The notes beneath the pieces are model-generated. The model ran no database searches, was not told where the DNA came from, and worked only from the letters and a program-made list of their open reading frames with translations. A program made the translations under genes and the position numbers. DNA of 64,000 nucleotides from Coriolopsis trogii. Taxonomy: Eukaryota > Basidiomycota > Agaricomycetes > Polyporales > Polyporaceae. Position 1 is the first letter of the stretch; the number at the start of each line of letters is the position of its first letter. The stretch lies in assembly GCA_020543525.1 (NCBI GenBank), contig JAHYIO010000001.1, positions 2,232,001 to 2,296,000 of the forward strand. Reading direction: 5' to 3'. Of the stretch, positions 46,125-57,963 are shown one piece after another.

Positions 46125-46637
46125 TATCAACGTTATTCCCAGGTACGTGGAGAGCAGAAAGGGAGGACAAGCGAAGCACGGCAAGTGTCTCGATCGGCGG
46201 CTCTACTATATACGAAGCACAAGGAGCGCCTATTCAGCACATAAGTACATGCATTATCGCGACGTCATAAGGCGTCCGGTCCGGAGCCGGCGAACAACGC
46301 AAGGTCTCTCTCCTCTCGCTCTCCTTCGTCCCTCTCGACTCTCGCAGACCACAACGAGACTTCGAGCACAGGCCTTGATGAGCATAGTGATACGTAACAC
46401 GGCACACGGCGGGTACGTACGGGTCTATGTGAGCTTCACATATCGTATCTGGACTTACTGGGAATCTGGCTCTCACAGCCGCACCATTAGAGCAATGGTG
46501 TTATCTCGCATGTGACGGTGTGCGTTTGTAGCTGAGGCACATTCCCAGCACAATGTCGGACGATGTACGGTCGCTCCTTGCCCTCTTCGTTCATCTTCAG
46601 CCAACCGGGCAGTGGCACATTCGCAGAGGTGTCCACA
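46125..46637. promoter_or_regulatory. Divergent promoter, FBXO21-like A / membrane protein
   Basis: 513 bp between start codons. TATATA at 46207-46212 lies 83 bp upstream of the minus-strand ATG. Small open frames occur but carry no conserved features. Confidence 0.45.
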
Positions 46638-48026
46638 ATGTCCACCGTCTGGAACTTCACCATTGAGGACACCAGCTCGTTCATCACCTACCTTCCACAT
46701 GGTACGTTCTAATCTGCGCTCTGATCCCCAGCTACCCTGATCAACGTTCTGTGGTCGTACTCGCCAGGTGACGGCGGGAGTGGCGATTGGACAAGCACAG
46801 GCTGGCAGCCATGGTTCTCGGACGCAGGAGGCTTCAATTCGGCTCCTGCCCAGCCCTCAGCCGGGTCGTCCTTACATATCACGGGATACAAGTACGCCGC
46901 TTTCGGGTTCAACTTCTACGGTGAGCCTATCTCGCGTCGCGACACCCCACAAGAAGTCTTACCTTGGACGTCGCAGGATCGAACGTCGCATTGTATGGCA
47001 GCGCGAATTGCAGCTACGAGGTGCTCGTGGACGACATCGGTGCAGCCTTTTCTGGAGCCAACGATGGCGAGATCTATTCTGTGCGAGACCTGCCAGATGC
47101 ATTACACCAGGTCACGGTGGTTGCCCATGCCACCAACGACAGCATGTTCGCATTCGATCGCGCAGTAGTAGGACGGGAGTTCACAGACGGGTAAGTCCTT
47201 CATGTCTGTCTTCACACTGAGGTACCCAGACACGCTCATAATCATCCAACAGCCCCCCCGTGGTGTACCAGATGGCAGCGACGGACACCTCGGTCATCCA
47301 ATACGAAGGTGCATGGGACGAATACTACTCACCAAAGAGTCAGATCCCGAGCAAGGAACATCCAGCTCCCTTCTACCGAGTCTTGGAACCACCGGCTTCG
47401 TTCTCTGTCGCGTTCCGGGGTTCCGGTGTCTCTATCACTGGGGCGCGAAACTACGGATCCGGAACGTACATAGTCGTAAGCAAAGCTTCCACGCTCCCGT
47501 CAATGCCATCTACTCATCGAAGAGGCCACTTTCAGACTCTAGACGACGTCACTACGGCATACAACGAGAGCACGATGTGGCTAATCGGCGACGCCCTGCT
47601 CTTTTACCAAGAAGGCCTCGACCCGCAAATGGTACACAACCTCACCGTCATACCCGATGTCGGTAGAGGTACCGAGTTCCGCCTGAACACCGTGAATGTA
47701 TACGCTCCGCACGGAGTTCTACCCTTCGCCGGCATCGCTAGCGGGTGAGTAGTGTCTTCCCCCTCCTTCAATGGGAATCAGTGGACTGAGCTCGAGCTAT
47801 TTCCTCTTCAACTAGAAATGTGCAGCAGAAACATAAGAGTAAGACCGGTGTGATTGTCGGATCCGTCGTCGGAGCTGTTGCGGCACTGGTCATTGCCTCC
47901 GCGCTCGTCTTCTGGGTGATGCGCAGGCAGCAGCGAAGGAAGCCGCCACAAGACATCCCTGCGCCCAACCCATCCGTCTTCAATAGGCGCAGGACAACAT
48001 GGGTAGAGCTGAAGGACACGAAATGA
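46638..48026 (+). CDS. Single-pass membrane protein with extracellular beta-rich ectodomain
   Basis: Exons 46638-46701, 46768-46920, 46977-47190, 47253-47744 and 47816-48026 give 377 residues. The protein starts MSTVWNFTIEDTSSFITY without a cleavable signal, followed by ~290 beta-rich residues with N-glycosylation sites (NCSYEV, NESTMW, NLTVIP). One hydrophobic segment lies near residues 315-338 (GVIVGSVVGAVAALVIASAL), with a short basic tail (MRRQQRRKPP) that puts the C-terminus in the cytosol. This layout recurs in a lineage-expanded family of Agaricomycete proteins with no assigned function; I recognise the layout, not a role. The two tandem GxxYxY-like blocks (FGFNFYGSNVALYG and ASFSVAFRGSGVSITG) suggest a duplicated jelly-roll ectodomain. 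The gene sits between the two FBXO21-like paralogues. Confidence 0.82.
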
Positions 48027-48177
48027 ACTGCTTCTCGAGAATACCTGTATTCACTTCAGCAGACTGTGTACGATATCTGAATACGCTCACGACCGCTGTA
48101 TCATATGTGTACTGTAGAGACAAGTGAAGCTAGATGATTGTATGCTATAGGGATCATCAGAGCGACAAGACCGGTAG

Positions 48178-50390
48178 TCAAGACAGCTGATACGGCGCGG
48201 GCTCAGGTATGCCATCTTCGGGGTACAGAGTACGCATCTCTGCAGTCATGACGAGCCGCTTCGGGCAACCTTCGCTATCGACCTCGGAGAAGGAGACGTC
48301 CTCGACGTAGCGCCCAAATCGTTTCCATCTGCGGTGCAGAGCATACGCATTATCTCTTGTCAGACCAGCCATATACTTTGGCCTGTATTTTGGCGGGACT
48401 GGCTCTGGGTTTCGAGCTGAGCAGAGTACTGTCGTTAGTACGAGGCAACGGGTGGGCGACCGAGCGGACTCACATTCTTCAAGGCGACGAGGATAATACT
48501 CTCTCTCCCAAAAGACCTCGGTCCCAGGTGCCGCATGCGGATCGTCGGTTTTGATCTGTCACAGTCCGCTTGAATGAGGAACCGCCCGTCGCAAAGGATC
48601 AAGGCCGCGAGGACTCACCTTCCAGTCGAGCAGACAGCCTATATCCTGGCCGAACGAGTCATCGGTAATCACTTTGCCCACATGATAATGGCCAAGGTCG
48701 GGTCTGCCAGGGAACCTAGATCTGCGCATCACAAGACCATCGACGTCCTCTGCCCGCCGTATGTTCTTCCTCACCTCCTTCACGCGAGCCTCACGATCAG
48801 GGCCCGGGTTCGCATCGGCGAGGAGGTCGAGAACAATCGCTTCTCCGTCGAGCGGGAATAGCTCTGGCAATTTCCCCCCATACGCGGGCTCTCCTTCTTG
48901 CAAGATCGCCCAGGCACACTGGAGGGCATGCATGGCGGTCAGGCCCCTCTCCTCTTCTGCGACACAACACCTGTCGTCGTTTTCGTGCTCCTCGTAAAGG
49001 GTAATGTTTTCGCTCGCTTCCGTTACGGCTTCATCCAGGAATGTATTCCACGTCAGGGGTGGTACGACTATGAACGCTTGCTTGACTTGAGGAGGTACAG
49101 TCGTGAGCGACGCGAACGTGTCGACTGTGGTTCGGTATGCGGGCAGCTCGGTTACGCGGATCGGCGTCGGAGCTCGGGCGAAGTTGACCACAATTGGAGA
49201 CTGCTCGCTGACGAGTGAGAGGACGCAGCAGATCGTAATCGGTAGGTTGTTCGCCCCGGTTATGCCGCTATTTTGCGTCGGATATGCAACCAATCCTAGC
49301 CGCTGGCATATAGCGATGAAGATCCACGTCTTGGATAACGTGCTGAGAGGAAATTCGATTTTCCGAAGTAGAATCATGTGCGGGTAGGAGTCTAGAAGAT
49401 AGTCGCACTGTTTCACTGTGCAGGTACTCATGAGCATCAACGAACGAAGACCGAGAGCACGGTTCCACGCACTGTCATCCGCAATGAATTTCACCATCTT
49501 CATATATTTGATCACCCCGGAGCATGCTTTGACCAAGTCGAACTTGTCGCTGGTCTGATCCCAGACACAATGCACTCTCTCGAGGAACTCGCGGCATTCC
49601 TTGCTGATTGTGTCAAGTTCGTCCTTGATCTTCGACAGCGCCGTCAGCGACAGCTTCACCGAATGGTATCACGCACACTCACCTGAAAAGGAGCCCATCC
49701 AAAGAAGGCCGAGAACCCAGCAAACACATCTTCAAATGCCATCCCCGGAGGACCACCTGAGATTCCAGAGGACATCTCCCCCAAATCCGCCTCCGCCTCG
49801 CCCGACGCAACACGCTTCCACACGCTCACCGCCCAGTACCGCGCGATGACCCCCTGCGCTTCCCTCGCCCAGTACCTCCTCGGAAACGCTTCGGGGGCAG
49901 CCTCCGGCGCACCTCTGAGCTTGCCCTTCCTGAAATACTTCGGCAACGGCAGCTTCGTCTCCGCCTCCAACGCATCCCACACGTCAAACGACAGCTCCCG
50001 TGCCAAAACGCAAGCACGCTCGCTCCGCCTTGGAATCTCCCTCCGGATCCCATCCACCAACTGCAGGGCGCGGTGGTCGAGCGCGCAGCGGGCAAAGAAG
50101 AGCTTGTAGTAGTCGTCGCCGTACTGCGCGCGCCGACGCGCCTCGTTCTCGGGCACGCTCCGCGTGAAGCGCTTCTCGTAGAACGGTTTCCAGAGCAGCG
50201 GGTATGAGGCAGCACCGAGGAGGTACGTGCTCGTTGCTCGGACGCTGAGAAGCGTCTTGAGCGCCAGCGGGTCTTTGGGGGTCCCTAAGTAACCAAGGGT
50301 GTGCGTGTAGAGCTCTACAGGAAGCTCAGGACGCATTTTCTCGACGTTTATCCGTGTGTTGGATGGTAGTTCGCGTGTAGGACACGTCAT
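48178..50390 (-). CDS. FBXO21-like protein B: F-box, degenerate SirB1-like and YccV-like domains
   Basis: Exons 49683-50390, 48619-49629, 48474-48555 and 48178-48416 give 679 residues. The F-box (LPVELYTHTLGYLG; PLLWKPFYEKRFTRSV) and following helical region align with gene A at 44082, as do LSFDVWDALE and the junction WAPFQ-IKDELD. The SirB1-like part (SYPHMILLRKIEFPLSTL; AICQRLGLVAYPTQ) has lost most core residues. The C-terminal YccV-like domain is clearer (LGHYHVGKVITDDSFGQDIG; then HAAPGTEVFWEREYYPRR). The last intron has a perfect TACTAAC branch site at 48429-48435, which favours the acceptor at 48417 over a nearer AG. An alternative start at Met 50336 would remove 18 residues. Presumed SCF substrate receptor; substrate unknown. 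Confidence 0.8.
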
Positions 50391-50892
50391 TTTGCGTTGA
50401 GGTCCTGGAGAGGCAGAGGAACGCGATCTCTCAGCCGTGTTCGATTCGCGTCGATGGGGTACGGGAGCAAGCCACACTTTGGGCGTCTACCAAACCTATT
50501 GTCATATTTGTACCCGCGTCCGCCCATACGTCAATTGTTATGTACATATGATATATACTGGTCTCGTACGTCAGGGTACGAGATATACAGCCACTGAGGT
50601 CTGAAGATCCACAAATCATGTGCCACTCCTGTAGGACTCAAGCTCAGAAAGACCACTCACTCTAGTATGGATAGCTATAGAATGACCTGGGACATGGTTA
50701 TGGTTACCCCGCACTAGTACTGCAGTACGCATACAAAAGATCGATAGGCGAGCAACTCCACACGAAGATACAACATTAGCGATAAGACAAGGTCCGTCAC
50801 AGTCCATCAACGCAACGGATTGCGTCAAGCGTAACCAGTCCTCCACCCAAGCGCAGCAACAACTGTCGAAAACGACCAGAGGAGGCCTCAGC
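50391..50892. promoter_or_regulatory. Upstream region of FBXO21-like B
   Basis: 502 bp with the promoter of FBXO21-like B and the 3' flank of the fucosyltransferase-like gene. An AT-rich patch with ATATGATATATACT lies near 50546-50560. No gene is seen. Confidence 0.4.
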
Positions 50893-52724
50893 CTAGTGGT
50901 CGTCAGCCCCCTTGTACCCCCACATCACCGTGCGCGTCGCGCCGTCATGCCACGTCTCCACCCTCCGGCGCGAGATGATCGAGTACGTAGACCGGTCCGT
51001 CCCAACGAACCCGAGCGCGTTCGACTGGATCGCAGCGTCAAGCAGGACGGGGTACCACCTCCCGAGATTCTCGACCGTGCGCGCGGCCTGGTGGTCGACC
51101 GTCTTCCATCCCAGAGCCTTCACCTCTGCCCACCACGCCGGGTCGGTCTCGTCACTGGTGATGATGACGTGCGCCATGGGGATGTCGACGCCCTTCCGCT
51201 CGCGCAGCTCGTCCTGGACCTCTCTGCGTCGCGCGTCAAACAAGGTCAGTGCACGTGCGTAAGCGCCTGGTTGACGTACCGGACTCTCCGTTCGATGACG
51301 GACAGAGGCGCAAAGCAGTCTTCTGGCTTCTCGGCCATCCAGCACCAATTGGCGAAGTCGCCGTGACGGACGTGGATAGCGATGTACTGTACGGGGTAAT
51401 TCATTTAGCATGTCTGGCAGTATAGTGTGATCGACTAATACACTTACCGGTGGAACGTCGGAGCCTAGAGGTAAGCCGAGGCTCTGTGCGACGTAGAGCG
51501 CAGCAAGAGAGTCGATGCGCTTCGTCCATCTGAGGTACCGGAGGACGTGTCTCCACATCGGCGTGTAATCATAGTCATACTCGTACGACTGTCGGAAGGT
51601 AATCAGTCACGAGCTATTCATTTGCTCGTAAACGTCAGCGCACCTGTTGTGCACAAGCGTAGTACAAGTAGTCGAAGCAAAGCACATGGTCGTCAGGATC
51701 AAGCGTCGCGCCGTGCTGAGGCGATGGCGACGGGTTTCCGATGTTCTTCGAGCGTTCCTGCGGGAAGCTCAGGCGTGCCAAGGACCAGAAGGTGCTGCAC
51801 ATGTCGTGAGGATATTCTGGCCACTGCTTCACCCAGGCGGGAGCTTTAGTGTATGACAGATCTGTCGGAGAAGATGTGAGTACTGTGAAACAACAGAATC
51901 AGAGCGAAGGCTTCTCACCGAGCTTGAGGTGACCGGGCACTGCGCTATTCCTGGGATGATGCTCGTTGTTCTGCACGGATTCCCAGAGGTTCCAACATCC
52001 GAGATCGTCGACCACGTCGCTCTGAGGGTCTTTGACCTCGTTCCATTCCAGGATTTGGACCCCAGACTCTTTGATGAAACGCGGCACGTCGAAGACTTCA
52101 CCGAAGGGAATGTAGGCAGCGTCTCCGCCGATGTGAGAGGGGGTGAACATGCCGACGATGGGAACACGCTCGGTGATGATTCCGAGATAGATGAGGTTCG
52201 CGTAGGTGATCACATCGTTCGCTGATGGTCAACGAACGTCAGCGGGAGAAGATCTGAACAGGAACGAAGGACGCACTCCATCCTGCTGAAATCCAAGAGG
52301 TAATGTACTTGGTATCGTTCCGCAGGTTGTCACGGAAACTGGCTGTAGGTGGTCCCCGAACGAGAGGTGAATAGGGCCATTCCTCTGCCATGTCCGGTTC
52401 GGGGCTCGACACCGAGGAGTTGCCAGACACGGGGGAGGAGATGTCCGTGTCTAGCGAGGGTGGCGGTGCGGTGCCATACGCGGGGCCTAGTTGGAGAGAG
52501 GGGGGCTCTGTCGCCAGGAAGGTGAACGAGAACGCGACAAGAGATAGAGCAGCAAGGGAGAGGACAGCAACGAGAGACCGACGCTTGAAGAGTAGGGACA
52601 TGTATCGTCTGTGGGCAGAACGAGACGTGGGAGAAGAGGACTCGGAGGCATCGGCATTCGCATAGGGAAGAAGAGGAAGCTTGGAGTCGATCCGCACATG
52701 GGTACGACCTGCTCTGTCACTCAT
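50893..52724 (-). CDS. O-fucosyltransferase-like type II membrane glycosyltransferase
   Basis: Exons 52277-52724, 51919-52221, 51644-51861, 51448-51588, 51280-51386 and 50893-51223 give 515 residues. A basic cytosolic tail precedes a membrane anchor at about 50-71 (SLVAVLSLAALSLVAFSFTF) and a Ser/Pro-rich stem, so the protein should be a luminal Golgi enzyme. The catalytic region shows YIAIHVRHGDF with the donor-binding Arg, VIITSDETDPAWW, and FVGTDRSTYSIISRRRVE. The last resembles the Ser/Thr-Phe/Tyr-Ser motif near the C-terminus of the O-fucosyltransferase superfamily, which uses GDP-fucose. The acceptor (protein or glycan) cannot be inferred. It is transcribed divergently from a GDP-fucose-type nucleotide-sugar transporter, which supports the donor assignment. 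Confidence 0.82.
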
Positions 52725-53512
52725 GGTTGCGAACCCGCGTTGAGAGGGATGAGTGGGAGTGGGTGCGTGGCGGGGACGTCGAGATGGACGACGGCAGAGC
52801 GGGCAGGGAGATGGCAAGGCATGACATTGATATTTGTGTCTGTCCGGGCGGAAAGGCGGACGATGCTGGCGGCAGGTGTGCGAGACCTCGAGGCGTCTGT
52901 GCGGGAGACAAAGCACGCTGGGCCGCAACTGACCCCCATGGCCGTCGAGGCAGCTGTCTCCGAGCCCCTTCCCAGATCAAGATGCGCGATGAGATTCTGT
53001 GACGCCCTGTGACGCCCGAATGACTTCCCCGAGTCACACTCGCCGGCCGTGCTGGGCAGTCCGGGTTCCCTTAGTTGTCTGTCTCTCCAGCCCGCCACTG
53101 GACCCCACAGCCTGTCTGCCTGTCCGGGTCGTCGCCGAACGTTCTGTTCCTCGATACTCACCTCCACCTTCCGGAGTGGCGTACAGCGACGACGGACTGT
53201 CATCGATGCAGGAGAGCGCACCAATCTAGGACCAAGTTCGCCGGCTGCATGTCCGGAATACTATACGACCGCACTCGTTCCATGGCGTCCCTCTCACGTA
53301 ACCGTTTCACATTCAGCGAAGCCTTTTGGGCAAGGGCTAGCCGCTCATATCGTCCGCGCCTCTACTCCCTGTCTATTCACGCCTCATGCCGGTCCGCCCC
53401 CACCCCCCTTATTACCCTCCGTCATGCTGCACGCTAAAATGAGCATCCCCATCCTCGTCGACTGCGCCGTCGTCGGTCTCCTCACCCGTCTCTCCTCAGC
53501 CTTGCACCCGCC
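52725..53512. promoter_or_regulatory. Divergent promoter, fucosyltransferase-like / nucleotide-sugar transporter
   Basis: 788 bp lie between start codons at 52724 (minus) and 53513 (plus). Pyrimidine-rich patches precede the transporter ATG. No TATA box stands out. Confidence 0.5.
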
Positions 53513-54993
53513 ATGGACGCTAAGTCTGTTCCTCACCAATGGCAGGTCGCCGGCGTTGTGTCCTTTTACATGTCTGCCGCACTTGTGGTATGTCCCACTT
53601 TGAATTCATTGGGATATATGGACTGACACTCTCCCTAGATGGTCTTTGTGTAAGCACGCTTCACGGCCCTCTGGATTGTGGACTCATGGGCATCAATCAG
53701 AAACAAGGCCGTTATGAACTCTTCGCCTGATCTTCCGCTGCTCTTCCTGCTCATACAGCTCGTCATGGCCGTTGTTCTGCTCCATGTTAGCTCGCGTCTA
53801 TCAACCAAAGTCGAGATCCCGGTCCTCGAGATGAAGACCGCCAAGAAACTCGTTCCCGTGACCGCAGTGAATGTCATCGGTCTAGTGTTCAACATCCTTT
53901 GCCTCCGGGGAGTCGAAGCCTCCTACTTCCAGGTATGCGAGATGTGGTATCTGATGCAATTCCAGTATTGAGCGTCCTGCATACAGATTGCAAGAGGCCT
54001 AGTTCTTCCGTTGACGATTGTTGTGTCCTCCTTGCACGGGCGCTCCCTTCCTTCCTTCCGAGTCCTCCTTGCCGCGTTTGTCGTCATGGTCGGGTTCTTC
54101 ATCGGCGTGGCTCCGGACTCAGCAGCAGCACATTGGCGAGAGGCACCAAGTCAGATATCGATCATATACGGCGTGCTCTCTTCACTCTTCATCGCCATCC
54201 ATGCGGTCCTCATCAAGATCTCGCTCCCCTACGCGCACAACTCTACCATTCAGCTCGCGTACTGGCAGAACCTCGGCTCCGCCATCTTCCTCGCGCCTTT
54301 CATCCTCTTCCAGGGCGAGCTTTCGACACTCTCCGAGCTTCTTCGCACCCCTGAATGGAACGCAGCGGTGTTTATGTGGGGGAGTCTCGTCACTGGCGTG
54401 TTTGGCTTCCTCTTGTGTGTCGCCGGGTTGCTCAGTATCAAAATTACGAGCCCAGTGACACACATGTTCTCCAGCGTAAGTTTGTTTCTATGCCACTCAA
54501 TGTACGCAATCGCTAACTTTCACCTCTTCTGCCCTCTCTCCGTCCGCTATCATACTTTGACACACATGGTACCACCACCCAGGCCGCGCGCTCTGCTATC
54601 CAGACGCTTCTCGGCGTCTGGCTGTTTAAGGACTTGCTTACGAGGTATGTCCTCCCCTGATTTGCTTTAGCTGTCAACCTTTTGCCCTTCTCCCCGCCCC
54701 CAATCGCCCTTATCCCCGATCTCGACCTCCTGGCCTTCTGTGCCTGAGCATCGTCCTAATGAATGTTGGGATCACATGGCTGACTGTTGTGTAGGAACCG
54801 GATCGCGTCTATCCTCGTAATCGCCGCGGGGACGATGTACTACACATGGGTCAAGTCTGTCGAGACCGCAGCTCCGCCGCCGCCACGGGCGGTGCCTACT
54901 GACGTCGAGGCAAGCGCCGCAAGCCTCATGAACAACTTGGATTCCCAAGATGAAGTTTACGACATGCAGGAGAAGAAGGTACCCCCTCCCTAA
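53513..54993 (+). CDS. GDP-fucose-type nucleotide-sugar transporter (SLC35C1-like)
   Basis: Exons 53513-53587, 53639-53649, 53701-53932, 53987-54475, 54583-54644 and 54795-54993 give 355 residues with about ten hydrophobic segments of the drug/metabolite transporter fold. Diagnostic blocks shared with Golgi GDP-fucose transporters are VNKAVMNSSPDLPLLF, VTAVNVIGLVFNILCLRGVE, QIARGLVLPLTIVVS, QLAYWQNLGSAIFLAPF and LSIKITSPVTHMFSSAARS, then GTMYYTWVKS. The protein would import GDP-fucose into the Golgi in exchange for GMP. The related GDP-mannose transporters have a GALNK motif, not seen here. The 11-nt second exon encodes M-V-F and two bases of V in the first membrane helix. The C-terminal ~45 residues are Pro/acidic-rich and cytosolic. 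Confidence 0.88.
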
Positions 54994-57963
54994 GGGTCGG
55001 TCCATACGACCCGGGCTTTCGCCTGTCGCGAACGAGCACGGAACACCGACGGCACCGTATCTATGTGTTCACACCTACTTCACTGGACGACGTGACAGTG
55101 ACAACGGGTAGTCCGCGATGCTCGCCATCATTCACCACGACACCACCACATAATGGAACGGACACCCTTCAGCGGGCGCGAGTATGTATGCATAGTTTCA
55201 TGATGCGTGTTACGCGGACTCTTCGGCCCTGGGACTTTGTACAGATAGATGCTGTAACGTACGTATCGACTCGTCATCCGACCATTCTCTGCAATTCATG
55301 GCCAAATTCTGCGTTCGCCAGCAGGGATGCACGACACAGACCTTGACCATAACGATCATGGCGTTTCCTGATCTGGTCGGGAGTAGTCGTCCATTGGTGG
55401 ACAGTGCCTGCGAGATCCAGATACACCGCGGCTCGCCATGGACGCGCTTGGCGTCCATGCCTCCCCATGACCCAAACACCCCCATTCCTCCCACCATCGC
55501 GCCGGGTGCTGACGACGGACAAGGTTTAGCGAGCGGCCAGCACCGGCCAGCATTCAGAGCGCATCGGACCTGGAGCGAGCCCCCCACGGCTTCGAAGGCC
55601 TAAAGGGGCCGCTTCATCGCCGCTTTCTCCCCAATGGCGCGTTCGCTGGAGGCTGTGCCGGGCTGCCCTTCGAACGGCTTCGGACCTTCGCCCAAACAGC
55701 CTTTCTCAGGCCCATGGGAGACCACGCCGGAACGGGGCTCGATGCGACGTTCGAACGTCCAGAGTTTCTGCACCGACCAATCGCCGCGGTGTCTTGACGT
55801 CGTCCGTCGACCCACGATGGACTGCTCTTCGCGTCACCCAGGTGCGGGGAGCGTCGATTTATTGAATGTTACGTGGGTGGACGTCTGGGGCTCGCCTGGC
55901 AGCTTGCTTCTCTTTCCGAATCGCTATTTGTGCGGTGAGCGCATCGGATGAACGCAGAAGATGAAGCGTTGACGCGGTCAGCAGGATTGATGCAGATGGT
56001 GGACACGATTGCTTCTCCCGAGCACGCCGCCCGCGGTGGAGCTCTGTTGCACAGTTCGAGGCAAGCCTTATGTGACTCAACTCTGGATCTCTGGGGCGAA
56101 TGCACCCGACCCCGCAATTCGGACTGTCAGGCCGGCACGCCTTGTCACGCAGAGGTGCCAGACGCGTAAGGAGTTTTCTGACTTTCAATTCTGATCCGGA
56201 AGGGCGTAATACGCCGACGTTAGTCTTGCACGTTGCACGTCCTCAGTGGCATCGGGGCTCAGGACACCAGGAGAATGGCCTAGAAAGTGTTCCGGGCGCA
56301 TTGGTGGACTGGATGGCGTGCACGCGCTGTGCTCGTGGTCTCTTACATATGTTACAAGCGGGCAGCCCTCCCCGTCCGGCACAAATGGCGTTATGAAGAG
56401 AGGGAAGCCCCGTACATGCCGCGATGCTTCGTCTCGCTTTCGTCTCGTCCAAAATGGACCCCAATGGCTCATTGAAGAGGGTGACGTGTGTGCTGTAACA
56501 GAGTGTCCACCAGCTAGTCAGGTAGCCATACGAGTAGAAGTCGGGCGCGTGAACCACGAGCGCTGCCACAACTCGCTCGATCGTGGGCGATCTCCTTGCA
56601 AAGTCCACCTCCGAGTATTATTGCCCCCGCAGCGCGTACCTGACCAAAGCCGCAGGCACCCTTCCGTATCGATTGTCACGCGGGATGATAAAGACTGCAT
56701 ATTTTGTTCACGTCTGTTGGTCAACCTCCGGTCGCCGGACGCCCATTGGCAAGACCACTGTGGTGTACGTACACGATAATTATCTTCCCAGCCCGACAAG
56801 CCCGCAGTTGCGCTTTCGTAGCTGGAGGTCAACGCCTTGCCCTTCGCAGTCATCGTTTCGCGTTAGAACGTGGCGGCGGCTCGCCACCGCCGAGAGTTCG
56901 ATGCCGTTTCCTATGGTCTCGAACGGTAGTGCGAAAGCAAAGAACTTCAAGTTACTCCACACGCCGCATCAAGAGGGGGTACTTGAGACGTATGTGGCAA
57001 AAGGTCGGACCGACCCTAGCGAAGCGTGCACTTTTCCGTTTGAGATGCCCGAGAGTAAGCTTTCGACCTTATGCCACAGTGACCCAGTCCTGCTCATGCA
57101 AGTTCATTTCGTTACAGTCCTACCGATTGCGATCCTGCAAGCTTCTGACTGCATTTTGAGTATGCGAGATCAGGACGGTCATGGATTCTGTGAGGGCAGA
57201 GTGCACTGATTGCGCCTGACTGCGAGGGAAGAGCAGATTTGCACCAAGATGGCTCCAGCCGCCGTGACGAAGGGACTTCTTCCAGTCTTCCATCACAGCG
57301 CAGCCTCGCAAATAGTCTGCCATTCCTCCACCCTTATGTCGCAGGGGTCGGTGGCTTCCATACAGCTGCCTTCGGGCACTTGAGACGCAAGAACACGCAA
57401 GAACGCATGATCATCGATGTTTCTGGGGATGCATGCACATTCTCGTGCCCATAAGGCGTTCTCACCGGGCATGCGGCAGCACGCTGGAGTGGAAAATACA
57501 AGGGCTCGGCCGAGTCCCTCTTCCTTCGCACATCGCAGACTCATCTCCGAGCCGGCGGGACTTGGGATGTCTTCTCCGGCTCGAGGATGGCCTCGACTGC
57601 GGCTTGCCTCCAATTTCCTTTTCATTGACCGCTCCGGCCGTCTCTCAGGACCTCCTGTCACGCTCACGAGCACCGAACATGTCAGGCCCGAATCATCATC
57701 CTAGCATCTACGCATGCCACCGGCCGTCATCTTGGTGTGCGCCGCGCTAACCCATGTGCGCCATTCATTGCTCCTACTCTTTATGCCGGCCTATGGCCTC
57801 TTCGTACCGCCCCCGTTCTGCCCCCGCGAGGCTCGCGTACTGCACCTTTATACCCCACATACCTCAGATCTGAGCGCACTCCACCCACTGCGCGCGCGTC
57901 GCTGAACATTGCTCCCAAGTATAAACGCGTCTTCTGCCTCGCCCGCTGTACGTCAACAACGCC
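54994..57963. other. 3-kb gene-free region
   Basis: Only overlapping short frames without conserved motifs or consistent splice junctions are present, the longest being 208 codons at 56583-57209. Neither terminal repeats nor transposase or polymerase motifs were recognised. It may hold non-coding RNA, heavily decayed mobile DNA, or the long promoter of the acyltransferase gene at 57964. Confidence 0.4.

Noticed and set aside
48422..48435. Nearer 3' splice site (ACAG) for the last intron of FBXO21-like B
   Set aside because: It lies only a few bases after the TACTAAC branch site, too close for normal splicing; the CAG ending at 48417 is used instead.
56246..57209. Overlapping plus-strand frames of 177 and 208 codons
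   Set aside because: Biased composition, no family motif, no supporting splice signals.
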